From Pisolithus tinctorius (lineage: Eukaryota > Basidiomycota > Agaricomycetes > Boletales > Pisolithaceae): 64,000 nt of DNA. The notes beneath the pieces were generated by a model, which did no database searches, was not told where the DNA came from, and saw only the letters and a list, made by a program, of their open reading frames with translations. Position numbers and translations under genes: made by a program. Location: the NCBI GenBank assembly GCA_024663395.1, contig JANFAH010000096.1, positions 90,545-154,544 of the forward strand, given 5' to 3'. Each line of letters begins with the position of its first letter. Position 1 is the first letter of the stretch. Below, piece after piece: positions 1 through 12,743 of this stretch.

Positions 1-986
1 AGGTATACCCTTATCCATGCATAGGTTTCTTGCATTTTATGAAGTACGAGTCATGTTTTGTAGGGTGACGCGCTATTAGCGCTTACCGGGATGAAAGCCG
101 AAAGATATCTTCCCATGAGTCATACCAACAAGTCCTTAAGCTCGGACGGGATCGTGAAGGTGCATTGCTTTTGGAGATCGGCTGCTGTCGTGAGCACCTG
201 TACTGCGATAATGAAGTGTTATATTGACCTGCCTTCAAGTTGGGATGGAGATGAGGAGGGCTGCTGCAGATGGTTTCCCTGCGAAGCAAATCATCGCTTC
301 AGATTTACATTCAGGTGAGTCATGTCTCACGGTCTATTGTTCCAACACTGAATGGCCGCCTTGCCATCGGCAGAATTTTGGGAGTTTGGCCATGCCCTTT
401 TTCGAACCACACCTCAGTCGTTCCCAGCTACCTTCGTCGCAGGGGATGCACTCGATCCTGATTTTCTCTCACCACTCCCAGGAAATTCTAATTCCCGGGC
501 GTCCCTAGATTTATCGACCTTGACGACACTGAACCAACTGAAGGGCAAGGTATCAGCAATTTATGCGAGATCACTATTCCATGTAAGGCAAACAAATTGA
601 AATCACGTACCCGTGTTTGACTCCATTGGTCACGTCAGCTTTTTCAATGAAGACCAACAACGCCGACTAGCCCACTCATTGGGCAGTCTTCTGTCTACCC
701 AGCCTGGGAGTGTCATTTTTGGCTCCCACATGGGAAATGTAGAGAAGGGCATTATTAAACACGAACCGATTGCTGGGCAGGATTGTACGTTTTTCCATAG
801 CCCAGAAAGTTGGAAAGAATTGTGGTGTGAAACATCGCCTGGGGACTATCAGTGTAATAGTCAAGGCAACTGACTGGCCCAGTTTTCCGGTTCGGGGAAG
901 TCAACGTCAAGGCAAATTTCCAATTCGTCAGGACGGCATCGGGTATGGAGGGGTTCCGGATGGATTGGAGCATAACCAGGCTGTAG
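1..986 (+). CDS. SAM-dependent methyltransferase, AusD-like (5' partial)
   Basis: This is the 3' part of a small-molecule methyltransferase of the type common in mushroom genomes and related to AusD-like enzymes of meroterpenoid clusters. Four or five short exons can be followed: a helix ending in LLLEIGCC (motif I region, about 165-193), then GFPAKQIIASDLHS (about 272-313), then EFWEFGHALFRTTP and FVAGDALDPDFL (about 370-460), LKGKVSAIYARSLFH up to about 581, then LFNEDQQRRLAHSLGSLL and FHSPESWKELW (about 638-825), and a last exon ending MDWSITRL with TAG at 984-986. Introns start gtgagc, gtgagt and gtaagg. The splice joining ELW to the last exon is unclear and may hide a base error. The N-terminus lies left of the window. 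The substrate cannot be predicted. The family is recognised from its motifs; its membership in a secondary-metabolite cluster is only a guess. Confidence 0.75.
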
Positions 987-1109
987 AGAGATATGATACG
1001 CATCTGGTAGTGGGTCCACTCGATGTCCTTCCGTATGTACTGTATTTTATGATAACTAAGCTCCAGACTCGACACCAATTAATGGTACTGTAAAGATATT
1101 GATGTCTAT

Positions 1110-1127
1110 CACGTGACCGCGACGCGT
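1110..1127. promoter_or_regulatory. E-box plus ACGCGT box upstream of Aurora kinase
   Basis: CACGTG at 1110-1115, inside ATCACGTGAC, is followed after 6 nt by ACGCGT at 1122-1127. The pair lies about 100 nt before the Aurora start codon. CACGTG is a bHLH (Cbf1-type) site and ACGCGT is the MBF cell-cycle box in other fungi; function here is inferred. The same pair lies beside SMC3 and the Cep57-like gene. Confidence 0.45.
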
Positions 1128-1229
1128 GTTCTGAAAAAACAACCACCACACCGACACGATCCCAGCCACACGTTTCTGTTGCATCGGACGACATTTACAC
1201 CACGAATTGCATGTAAATTTTCGATAAGC

Positions 1230-2488
1230 ATGGCCTCCATCGCATCCGTCACCAAGCAATTCACTACTCTGGAGATCTCCAAAAACCCCATAAATAACCC
1301 ATCTCGCCCCCCATGCGCGCCTTCGCATCTAAAGCCAACCAGGAAACCCCCCATTATTAACATTGGAAAGTACGACGGTGGATTCGAGATTGATAACGAA
1401 AAGCGTGGTGAAAAGGTTTATGGCGAGGCGGCTGACGACCTCGCATTGGACTCGAGTACGTCACGGTGAGTGGCTCTTGCTCGCTCAGGTTGAGTCCCAC
1501 CTACAAGTTCCACAGAACACGACCTACACGCGAATGGAAACTTACTGACTTCGATATCGGCCGTCCTCTCGAAAGGGAAAATTTGGTCGGGTTTACATGG
1601 TTCGCACCAAGTGCGAGCCTAACTACATCCTCGCACTCAAGTGCCTATATAAATCCGAGATCGTGCAATCTCGTGTGGAGAAGCAGATCCGGAGAGAAAT
1701 AGAAATCCAACAGAATCTTCGTCACCCGAACGTCCTTCGTTTATATGGCTATTTCCACGACGAGAAGCGAATCTTCCTCATGCTCGAGTTTGCAGGACAG
1801 GGAGAGTTATACAAGCAACTGAGCAAGAAGGGGAAGCTTCTCCGAGAGACGTAGCTCAAGATACATTGACCAGATGGCAGATGCACTGCAGTATTTGCAT
1901 TCGAAGCACGTCATCCACAGAGACATCAAGCCCGAGAACCTCCTTTGGGTATTAATGGGGAATTAAAAATCGGAGACTTGGATGGAGTGTGCATGCCCCA
2001 GGGAATAGGCGGATGACACTCTGCGGTACGCTGGACTATCTACCTCCTGAAATGGTGGAAGGAAAAGAGCACAACGAGAAGGTCGATTATTGGGCCCTTG
2101 GAGTGTTAACCTACGAATTCCTGGTTGGGTGTCCTCCATTCGAAGATAAAAATAGTGCCAACGGTCAGTGTCGGACAAACTGGACCCTACCAGGTGACTG
2201 ATTTGCCTTACAGCAACCTATCGGCGCATTGCAAAGGTGGACCTTAAAATACCTCCCACGTTTCGCCGGATGCCAGAGATCTGATATCGAAGGTGAACGC
2301 ATACTCTTGTTTGGCGAAGGTTTGTTAACGTCTTTTTATAGCTGCTAAAGTACAATCCGGAAGAGCGACTTCCGCTGTCCGAAGTAGCTCGGCATCCATG
2401 GATTCTCAAGTACCGGCAAAGAGTACTTCTAAGGGCGGGTCTGAGGCATAGGATGTTGCTTACACCCTGTTTGACCAGCCAAGGATAG
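1230..2488 (+). CDS. Aurora serine/threonine kinase (Ipl1/Ark1)
   Basis: This is the chromosomal passenger kinase that phosphorylates kinetochores and histone H3 during mitosis. Exon 1 (1230-1465) encodes a basic Pro-rich leader. Exon 2 (from 1516) has the N-lobe with FDIGRPL, the lysine in [26 protein letters not shown], then [13 protein letters not shown] and the activation loop [19 protein letters not shown] with its T-loop threonine. After introns 2164-2212 and 2293-2341 the C-lobe ends at HPWILKY. Predicted length is about 370 residues, normal for the family. The frame breaks near 1571 (Gly loop), 1840, 1944, 1978 and 2261; four of the five are one missing base in a G or T run, one is an extra base. 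Every segment stays conserved between the breaks, so base-calling error is more likely than loss of this essential gene. The last 15-20 residues before TAG 2486-2488 are uncertain. Confidence 0.9.
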
Positions 2489-2789
2489 ATTTTTGCTGTT
2501 TTGTTGAGCCTGTTGTACTTGTGTAATTGCATGGCGTTTGGGAGGACTTCAAACCTAGGGAACCGTTGGCTTGCCTGATCATTTGGAAGGTGTCGCGGAG
2601 CCATTCAATCAATTTTTAATCGTTTCCGCGTGTCGATCTCGCCACGTGGGGCTGGCCTTGTAATAAAAGTAGAGTCTGGTACAGGTTTGCCATCGGACGC
2701 TTGTCTGAAGTTTGAACCTCGACTTTCCTCACATCCTCGCCCATCATTACCACTTTACTCACGTCCAGTCCTCTCAGCTATTGTACGAT
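2489..2789. other. Intergenic, promoter of YPK1
   Basis: No gene is seen. It holds the Aurora 3' UTR and the Ypk1 promoter, with CACGTGG at about 2643 and a pyrimidine-rich stretch before the ATG at 2790. Confidence 0.5.
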
Positions 2790-4917
<2,128 letters not shown>

Positions 4918-5818
4918 AGTACCCCAACTTACCGGACGCTCAATTAAGGAATTCTCTAGAACGTGGCTCGTGTTGGTTCATACCTCGTCGTATCACGCTG
5001 GCAGCCGCATTAGAATTGGGTATCGGTTTTCTGTTTCATACCATTTTGGGATCGGAAATTTACTGTACAAACTGAAGGCATTAATTTTCTGCAGTACACA
5101 TGGAACCTTTTTTCCCCGTTATGTGCTTTTTGTGAGTAGTGGAGAAAGGATCTCAAAGTCAAAGTCAAGTTCTTGTTCTAAATACCAAGTTTGCATCTGA
5201 CTACAGTCCTTCGTCGAGAGGCTAGAGTGTTCATCAGACAGGAAAATGTTATTAATATGGGAGCTACTGCTGCGGCACTCGCACAATCTCCGGGCTTCTG
5301 CATCTCAACTCATACATGACAGACAACATCCAGTATGAGACCGATTGACTATATCCGAGTGAAAATACACACGTAGTGTGTGCAGCCGGAGGCCTACTGT
5401 AATATTGTTGACGCCACACCAGATACACCGGCGGGCGCACAAGTGCCGACAATCGGTACACTTTCTCATCATCACACAGCAAATCGTTGCCTAATCCACA
5501 ATACTTACCTCTGATGTTTGGACACGAGCATGACCGGAGTCGACGAAGGCCACAGCAGACAGATTCCCTTAAGGCACGTCAGCGCGTCCGATCCAGAACA
5601 AGAGAAATCATAACCCACGCCCTACGCGGTGGCGGATTGCGGGTGGAAGCGGCCTGCTTCCTCCAAAAGTTTACCACGCAGTAATGCCGAGCACAAGAAT
5701 TTTTGGATACAACATTCCACGCTGTCAAAAGAAGTCAGCGTCAGTCATGTCATACCTCGCTGGGATTGGTTTCTTGATAGAGGTCCGAATATGCAGGGAT
5801 GACTAATCAAGAGGTAAA
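4918..5818. other. Intergenic, no gene seen
   Basis: About 900 nt between two plus-strand genes. Only short open frames without recognisable or splice-supported protein sequence are present on either strand. It should contain the YPK1 3' UTR and the promoter of the G-patch gene. Confidence 0.5.
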
Positions 5819-7021
5819 ATGTTACACCCCGCATTATGTAATGAGGTCATGGCTACCCTCAGTCATGTCATCCGGTCAGAGTACGACCCAGCAGACCGCG
5901 AAAGGTTCGAGCGCGAAACAGGCCAAGTACTCGATGGCGACAGCTTGACAGACCCATGGCAGACAGAATCATCTTTCTCTGCCCAACGTCGCCTTCGTGC
6001 GGCGCCATCCTTTGTCCCAGCTACGATACCCTATGACGAGTGGGGACAAAATTATTCGTCGCAACCTGCAGATAGATCATCTGCGACGACGACCGGCACA
6101 TCTTCGGATACTACCACAAATTGGTATAGATCTCTCGTTAGGACTAAAACATCAACCCCGTCCAAATCGTTGACACCCTTGCCACCACGTCCCTGTACAG
6201 CTCCACCACCAGAGGACGTATCAGTATCAGTACGAAAGAAAACGCTGCGAGAAGGTATCAACAAAAACAACTGGTTCATCGCCCGAGCATTGCGCTCTGA
6301 GCCTGACATGAATGTGCCTTCTCCCCCACCGTCATTGGCGGACATTCTCACTCGCGATCCTCCGCCTTTACCCTCTCAGGGACGGTACAAGCCACCTGTG
6401 TGGCTGCATATCGGTCCGACGAATAAAGGATTTGCGATGTTACAACGCGGTGGTTGGAGTGAAGGCGAGGGTCTTGGTGCTCACGCAGCAAGACGGACCG
6501 AAGCCGTAAAACTCGGCAAGGAGGAGGTAAAAGATGCGCCGTCTCTGTCGGCGTGCCGTGATAACGTGGGTCTCGCCAAGGGAAAGGATCCGAGTGTGGT
6601 TGCACCCGAACGTGCAGTAACCAATGTCATTGACCTTACTCATTCGGATTCTGAATCGGAAGAAGAACCGGACGAAGACTTCGAGACATTCGAAGCTACT
6701 ACCATGCACGAACGAACGTCCACTCAATCACTTGATGAAGCTTCTGCGCCTCATTCGCAGAAGTCCTTGCTCACTCCCATCCCAACGGTGCTCAAGGCAG
6801 ACAGACTTGGAATTGGCCTGAAGGCAAAAACCGAGGGACCCTACAAACGGTCGAAGAAACGCGTCACGCATAATGCGGCCGCACTGGCTGCACATATTCG
6901 GGCATCTAAAGAGATGCAGAGGAAGAAGGCAGAAGTCGGCAGAGGGAGCAAGGGCTTTGCCAGATTACATAGACGGGAAGAAGAGAGACGAAAGTCGATG
7001 TTAGCATACCTCAACGGATAA
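5819..7021 (+). CDS. G-patch domain protein
   Basis: This is an uninterrupted single-exon gene of 400 codons, which is unusual here since most neighbours are split by introns. A G-patch-like segment lies at about residues 203-223 (GFAMLQRGGWSEGEGLG), and LGIGLKAKTEGPYKRSKKRV follows at about 332-350. G-patch proteins bind RNA and activate DEAH helicases in splicing or ribosome assembly. The middle is Pro/Ser rich with an acidic run (SDSESEEEPDEDF, about 277-289). The C-terminus is a basic helix rich in Arg and Lys ending RRKSMLAYLNG. The split arrangement, with a G-patch followed by a basic RVTH tail, resembles GPANK1-type proteins, but the ankyrin repeats of GPANK1 are not visible. The partner helicase is unknown. 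The start at 5819 is the first ATG in the frame; MATLSHVI eleven codons later is an alternative. Confidence 0.85.
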   Translation: MLHPALCNEVMATLSHVIRSEYDPADRERFERETGQVLDGDSLTDPWQTESSFSAQRRLRAAPSFVPATIPYDEWGQNYSSQPADRSSATTTGTSSDTTTNWYRSLVRTKTSTPSKSLTPLPPRPCTAPPPEDVSVSVRKKTLREGINKNNWFIARALRSEPDMNVPSPPPSLADILTRDPPPLPSQGRYKPPVWLHIGPTNKGFAMLQRGGWSEGEGLGAHAARRTEAVKLGKEEVKDAPSLSACRDNVGLAKGKDPSVVAPERAVTNVIDLTHSDSESEEEPDEDFETFEATTMHERTSTQSLDEASAPHSQKSLLTPIPTVLKADRLGIGLKAKTEGPYKRSKKRVTHNAAALAAHIRASKEMQRKKAEVGRGSKGFARLHRREEERRKSMLAYLNG

Positions 7022-7364
7022 GACAACCCATTTGCAGTAGAAATCACTTATTATAGTCTTCATTCCATTGTGACTTATGGGGTGAGTAGATACAATGTTG
7101 CAAGTATCGTTTGATCCAAATGCTAATAAATACTGCCTCGATTGTAGTGGGCATTCTGTTTGTCTGGGCTGAAAAATATGCGGCAGTGTAAAAGAGAACT
7201 GAAATGAAAAGATGTATGGTTGTTGGGTCTTGATGATTAGTCCAGCCCGCGACATCAGGGTAAGATGGAATCACCCCAGATGCTCTTCACGGATTCACAA
7301 CGGACGTCACGCACGTACATACGTAGCCACTGAACCATCTCCTTGCTTATCTGATGGCAACGTG
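7022..7364. other. Intergenic between convergent genes
   Basis: The 3' UTRs of the G-patch gene and the F-box gene meet here. No protein, RNA gene or repeat is seen. Confidence 0.5.
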
Positions 7365-8849
7365 TCACATCGACGGATGACAGCCGGCGAGGACCGGGCA
7401 CAGGACTGCTACACCGCGTGAGGCAAGGGAATGGATGTAAGCGGACGCCGAGGCGGAGGAGACTGGCCGCGGGCCAGGGGTTGCTGAAGATGGTAATTGT
7501 GACGGCTTCCCGGAAAGACGAGACTCTACTAGTGTTCGCAAGGCATCCCATTCTAGTGTGGTACACCCGTCGAGGTTCAGCCGCTCTAGCTTGGGACAAA
7601 TCCACGGGTGGGAGGCCGGCGGTGCCGCGAGATTCTAAGTTAAATCGATTAGAAACCGATCAACATACATTGACCGGGTCCCTACCTTCAGAGGAAGCAT
7701 GAAATATCTTCTATGTCTATTAACTCCAAAGTCGTAAGTGACATCAGCCGCCTCAGCAAATTCACGAATTTGGATTCGTTGAAGAGGCTCGACTCGATGC
7801 GGAGGTGTTGCAATGGGAGTGACGTCAGGGATTGTTGCCTCAGGTGTTCCAGGATAGGCGTTAAGTTATCAAGGTAGCTGAGATCGAGGGACTGCAACGC
7901 TGGGAAGGTGACCTGGCTCAGGAGTAGCCTCGTACGAATGTTGCCAGCATAATAGAATGAGGCCTTGGTCAGTCGTGGAAGCCTTACGACTTGGCCGCGG
8001 AAAACTCTTGGTCGTGATGCGTAGATTGTCTACGTCCGCATCTGTCATGTTGCGGAGTGCGAGCTCCTGTAGGTCGGGACAGCCGCGAAGGACATCAAGC
8101 AAGGTCTCTACAGATGGAGAATATCCATTCCAATAACCCCCTAAATGAAGAACGCGTAAACCAGACATGATCCTTCCATCCCAACCGAAGTTGAAAGACG
8201 TGAAAGAACAGGACTGCAAGCGCGGTATAACCATTGAACAGAGGAAGACAGGGGCTAGCGTGATGATCGTCCTGCATCGAGTGATATATGCAGATCGAGA
8301 GCGTCTCGAGGAAGGGAGCATCCTCTCTGCATCGCAGTAGAGCAGCGTGGGCTTGAGGCCTGTTGGGCACGCTAAGGCGGAAAGACTTCGTGCGCCAAAG
8401 AGCGGGTCGAAGAAGATCCATGGCACGAACGATATTCTCTGTGACGGCTGATGGATTGTCAACGCGAGGACTGAAGTAATGGTAACGTCCAGGGGAACAG
8501 ATTTGGAACGAGCGAGCCTCCGACGCGCCTTCTCGATCGAGTCGTGAGGGCTGATGCAGATTGTCGACCACAGCTCTGGTGTGTTGACAGCGATATCCCT
8601 CCAATATCGGCACACCAACATTAACTGATATCATCAACGGTCTTCGTCCCCTGCATCGCAAACTCCAGCAACGAAAATCAACGACACGAGTTCTTCGGGT
8701 AAACGGAAGATGGGAGACTGAGAACGAACAGCTTGCTCTAGATGTGACTCGAGCTCCTGGCGTTTACTAAGTAGGGAAGCCACCTGAGTGTCCAGTGAAT
8801 CAAGGCTTCTCGCAGATGTGAAATTGTCACGTCTGAGCTCTGATTCCAT
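7365..8849 (-). CDS. F-box protein with leucine-rich C-terminal region
   Basis: This is a member of the very large mushroom F-box family, expected to recruit substrates to an SCF ubiquitin ligase. It starts at 8849 with a coiled-coil segment (SLDTQVASLLSKRQELESHL), then the F-box FRLPEELVSLIFVAGV, then CRYWRDIAVNTPELWSTI, the classic mushroom F-box extension. Leucine-rich repeat-like segments follow: LRVLHLGGYWNGYSP, GCPDLQELALRN, LPLQHLRIESSLF, and near the end CPKLERLNLDGCTTLEWDAL. The stop is TGA at 7365-7367. The reading frame changes several times without good splice sites around 8450, 8220 and 7990. Given the same pattern in essential genes nearby, base errors are likely, although F-box paralogues also decay often, so a pseudogene cannot be excluded. 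The target protein is unknown. Confidence 0.75.
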
Positions 8850-9723
8850 CCCGGCAGAGGGGAGAGGTTATGTTTGCGATGAATAGAAACAGGGGCAGTG
8901 GATAAATCAGGGGGCCAAGTCAGAGGCGTAAGTGGCGGTCCCAACAGCACCGACACCGAGTATCGGGGGTGACCCAATCGATTCACCGACTGCGTGGATA
9001 TCCTCGTAAGGAGGAGGGGGTGAAGATGGGGACGAGGAGGAAGAGGAGGAGACGCTTGGTGGTCTGGAGAAATACACAGGATTTCTGGCTGCGAAGCTGG
9101 ATCGATCTTTGGTAGAAGGAATGACGCGTTCACCGTCGGCGGAGGTAGAAGAAGACCACGGCATGAGACTGGAGAGTGAGGATATAGATTGAGGGTTAAT
9201 TTGACCACGTTCTGAGTGAGATCAATGGTGGGATAATAACTTCTGGAAGGTGGCAGGATTGAATGTACATCTGCGAGGGTAAATGGTTCGAGTTGAGATT
9301 TAAGGGATGATGAGAGGGGACACGTACATCAAGCCTGTTGTCCATCGCCCCAGCTGGGAGTGGAGTGGATGTGGAATGGAGTCTTATTAAGTCATGACAA
9401 GTACCTGCGAAATATCAGAGCTGGTCGTCATCGCAGTGCACGAGGCTGGGACTCGTGTCGCTGCAGGAGGGACAATCCGGCCTGAATTGCTTGATGAAGA
9501 GCTGCAACGTGGGACGGCAAAAGGGCATCTGAAACACGAGGGCTGGCAACGAGGCAGCTATTGCCACCTGCAAAGTACCCGATAATGTAACACGTTCCCA
9601 TCCACCCACCCGGGCTCATTTCGCCTTTTCACATCCACAGCACCCACTGCGGGAATCCGCAACACGCGGAACCGATACATACACATGCAAGTCTACTAGT
9701 AAACAATCCCATTCATCTCGTCC
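8850..9723. other. Gene-poor interval with one weak small ORF
   Basis: Apart from the 85-codon open frame at 8907-9164, no supported gene is visible in this stretch of about 870 nt between the F-box gene and the transporter. Open frames at 9394-9619 overlap each other on both strands and show no family signal. Confidence 0.4.
8907..9164 (-). CDS. Hypothetical small Ser/Pro-rich protein
   Basis: This is an 85-codon open frame starting MPWSSSTSADGERVIP and ending GVGAVGTATYASDLAP. It has a serine run (nine Ser and Pro-rich PPPPYED after it) at about residues 38-53. No domain is recognised. It lies just upstream of the F-box gene on the same strand. It might be a short secreted-peptide-like gene, a first exon of something else, or chance; the purine/pyrimidine asymmetry of the serine run alone could keep the frame open. 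Reported as weak. Confidence 0.25.
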   Translation of the reverse strand: MPWSSSTSADGERVIPSTKDRSSFAARNPVYFSRPPSVSSSSSSSPSSPPPPYEDIHAVGESIGSPPILGVGAVGTATYASDLAP

Positions 9724-10907
9724 TCATTCATCCACCATCAGCCGAGACACATAACCGTAATAGAAGAACTGGCCCAGTACCTGGATGCGTTTCAGCCGCG
9801 GATAACGCCTGACTCCACATACTAAAATTACAAACACATCGAACACCACTGTCACGGTACTCCCTGACAAGAAAACAGGTGATATTTAGGGTTCGCCATT
9901 AACAATCCACGTACCGGCGAGCCAGCTTGCGTTCCTTATCAGGTAGTCGCGGTCCATAGACACCACGCAAATGGACAGGGTGTACGTGATATTTCCAAGG
10001 ATCGCGAAATAAAAAAGACCTGGTGCTAGACCCTCGCATCTAGTTTGGACGTTCTGTCTAAAAATTGTCAGTGAAAACACTGCGCCTCCGTAATCACACA
10101 CACAGATTTGTGGTATTCGAGCGCCGACTAGGTACGTAAGTCCACTGAATCAAATTTACTATTAGGGAAGGCCGGCGGAACTCACTGTAAGATATGGCAC
10201 TGGTCCATCCAAGGATCTGGGTCTCCAATTCAACAGAAGTTTCCAGGGACGGATACGAGGAGCTTCCGTGATCAATCACTTTGCTTATGAAATAGTCCCG
10301 ATCCCGCGAGGGCAACATGACAGCAGCGGCCGTATACCGCAGGAATATCTGCGAAAGTGGTGCCCGTCGACGTTCTCTGCAGGCAGACGTTCGTTCTTCG
10401 AGTAGACATGACTGTTCAGATGGACAACCGTTCAGTGCAGCCGTTCTCTGCGCCTTGCGCTTCCACCTATAATAGTACACCTGAAACAGTAGCATGGAGT
10501 CGCATATTGTGTACTTTGGCGTAAAACGTCACGTCAGTCCCGATGTCCATTCAAGGAAATGGGTAAATACCAACATAGACAGCGAGAATTATCACCGTGG
10601 GGACCAGCTGACCGATGACCGCACCCGCAAATTGCACAAATCGCCAAGCACCCATATGTATATAAAGAGGGATAGGCCCTCGCCGCTTTGCAGTTGGTAA
10701 TTCTCTATGAGCTGTGGGAGTATACAACGATCCTAAGAAAAGGGATGGTGAAAAAATTACGGGCATCCAGCATGCAAAGCGCACCAGCATGCGGTAGATA
10801 TGGAGCCGAGCTTCGTTGCAAGACAATATCAGCGAGGATAACCCATTTATAGTGAGGCGTAGCACGTACGATGTTGCTGGTACATCCCAATCCCCAAGCA
10901 TGGTCAT
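9724..10907 (-). CDS. PQ-loop vacuolar basic amino acid transporter (Ypq/PQLC2 family)
   Basis: This is a seven-helix PQ-loop carrier of the lysosome/vacuole family that exports cationic amino acids (yeast Ypq1-3, human PQLC2). The first PQ-loop is visible in pieces: LGSISTACW, then after an intron of 53 nt IVVYSPQLIENYQLQ and SGEGLSLFIYIWVLGDLCNL. Next come AGAVIGQLVPTVIILAVY and LLFQVYYYRWKRKAQ. The second PQ-loop half has LGWTSAISY, then QTRCEGLAPGLFYFAILGN and ITYTLSICVVSMDRDYL. The last exon reads GSTVTVVFDVFVILVCGVRR and ends YGYVSRLMVDE with TGA at 9724-9726. Frames break at CCC 10716-10718 and at GGG 10625-10627 (read on the other strand), each fitted by one missing base. The start at about 10907 is inferred from the most family-like first exon and is uncertain. 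It is divergent from prohibitin. Confidence 0.85.
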
Positions 10908-11080
10908 GGAATACGTTGTTTGATTGAAAGTGGGACACCAGACCTCCTCGGAGAACCTGCAGAACCACAAGCAACGATAGAATGCGTCAACACACTCAGG
11001 AAGTCTGAGTAATACGTACATTTGGTGTACCCCGTTATCTATGTACATACGGCACTTAAAGAGGTTCAACTAGCCACGGT

Positions 11081-11086
11081 CACGTG
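11081..11086. promoter_or_regulatory. CACGTG site between PQ-loop gene and PHB2
   Basis: GTCACGTGG lies in the 256-nt space shared by the divergent transporter and prohibitin genes, about 80 nt before the PHB2 start. It fits the RTCACGTG consensus known for Cbf1-type factors; function inferred. Confidence 0.35.
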
Positions 11087-11163
11087 GCTTGCCGAAGTGC
11101 TTCGGCGGATCGGCATTTGTGCAACGTACGAGCCCACTTGGCCACCAAGTTAATCCTTCGAAA

Positions 11164-12497
11164 ATGAGTGGTCAGGAAGCTTTCAGGAGGTTGGCACAAC
11201 AGCTACAAAGGGCTGGCGGTCCTGGGGTGGAAGTGGTTTACCAGGCGGTCCTGTTCGATTCTTCGCTGGGTCGGGCTTGTTGCTGGCTCTGTTGGTGGCG
11301 GTATCCTTCTCAATGCTAGTTTATTCAACGGTTCGTGAGTTTTGCGATTCAGCTTCTTCTGACTATTGATCATCTATGTACCAGTCGACGGTGGTCATCG
11401 AGCGATAAAGTACACTCGGTTAGTTGTAATGGCGTCTGGGTCCGTATCGTTACTGACACCTTGCAGTCTACATGGTGTGAAAGACGACGTGTACAATGAG
11501 GGACTCACATTATGGTCCGTAGCCTCACCAAATGTCTTTTTCGGCTGCTTTTTACATTACTACAGGTCCCTGGTTCGAGACTCCCTCGTCTTTGACATCC
11601 GAGCCAAACCTCGTAGTGTTGCTAGTTTGACAGGAACAAAAGGTTAAATATCTTCTTCTTGGCTTGTCCTTTCTATTATTGACACTGGTGTAGACTTGCA
11701 AATGGTGAACATCACTTGCAGAGTGCTCTCTAGACCGTCGATCCAAGCATTGCCAAGGATTTTCCGTGAGCTTGGGAAGGATTACGACGAGCGTGTTTTA
11801 CCCTCGATCGTCAACGAGGTCCTCAAGAGTGTGGTTGCGCAATTCAACGCGAGCCAGCTAATCACTCAGCGTGAAATGGTGGACGAGACTAGCGTTGCTT
11901 TCGACGAGCTCCTTTGCTCATTTGTCTTCTCATAGGTCTCCAGGCTGATACGAGAAAATCTCACACAACGAGCGTTGCGTTTCAATATTGTCCTGGACGA
12001 CGTCTCCATTACTCATGTTGCGTTCTCCCTGAGTTTACCCATGCCGTGGAAGCCAAGCAGGTAACTCTGTTGAAAGTTTTTTTCTTACAACATGACTTAC
12101 CCTCCGGAAGGTTGCCCAACAAACAGCACTTCGTGCGGCTTTCTTGGTAGATCAAGCAATACAAGAAAAACAGGCAAGCCCAACTCTTTCGCATAACTTT
12201 GGCCTCTGAACTCGTAAGTGCAGTCGATCATTGTGCGCGCACAGGGTGAGGCACGCAGTGCGGAACTAATCGGAGAAGCAATGCGGAATAATAAGGGTTT
12301 CCTCGACCTTCGGCGTCTTGAAGCCGCACGGGACATAGCGAACGTATTAGCTAGCTCAGGCAATCGAGTCATGCTGGATGCACAAAGTTTGCTTTTGAAT
12401 GGTGGGTCGTTTAAGCACTTATGTTTGCCTCCTTGTAAACATTGTTTTTACAGTTACTGGTGAGGACGCCAAGGAGCTTCTCAAAGTTAAAAAATAA
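11164..12497 (+). CDS. PHB2: Prohibitin-2, mitochondrial inner-membrane scaffold
   Basis: This protein forms the prohibitin ring with PHB1, which holds and chaperones proteins in the mitochondrial inner membrane. The start [14 protein letters not shown] is followed by a glycine-rich stretch, a membrane segment ending [25 protein letters not shown], the SPFH core [55 protein letters not shown], the coiled-coil [18 protein letters not shown] helix and a tail ending LLKVKK. At least five introns are used. Six single-base losses in homopolymer runs were found at about 11227, 11290, 11502, 11570, 11585 and 12029, each restoring the conserved protein when allowed for. The stop TAA is at 12495-12497. 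PHB2 is single-copy and highly conserved, which makes this gene the best evidence that the frameshifts are assembly errors. Confidence 0.92.
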
Positions 12498-12636
12498 TGT
12501 AATGTCGGGGCCACCGTAATTTGAACTTATCCAGCGCATCACATTATGATCTCGTGCCTCAATATGGGCCCCATTTATCATAGCTATTGCCTTGGGCCTA
12601 ACGTACCGGTCAGTACTTCCTGCGTGATGTGGTAGT

Positions 12637-12660
12637 CACGTGGTTGGTCATCTTCACGTG
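12637..12660. promoter_or_regulatory. Two CACGTG sites upstream of MSH5
   Basis: CACGTG occurs at 12637-12642 (within GTCACGTGG) and at 12655-12660, about 85-105 nt before the MSH5 start codon. Cbf1-type site by consensus; role inferred. Confidence 0.35.
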
Positions 12661-12743
12661 TCGACTTCTGGCAACGCGCGTGGCCGAGTTCCACCTCGTT
12701 ACAATCACAGTGCGTTCCGTTACGGAAGTACTATCTCCACCAC

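Noticed and set aside
1230..2488. Aurora kinase as a pseudogene
   Set aside because: All kinase motifs are kept on both sides of each break and the breaks fit one-base homopolymer errors, as in PHB2.
10905..11069. Start of the PQ-loop gene at 11069
   Set aside because: The longer frame adds sequence unlike the family, whereas the exon starting about 10907 splices directly into the conserved first helix.
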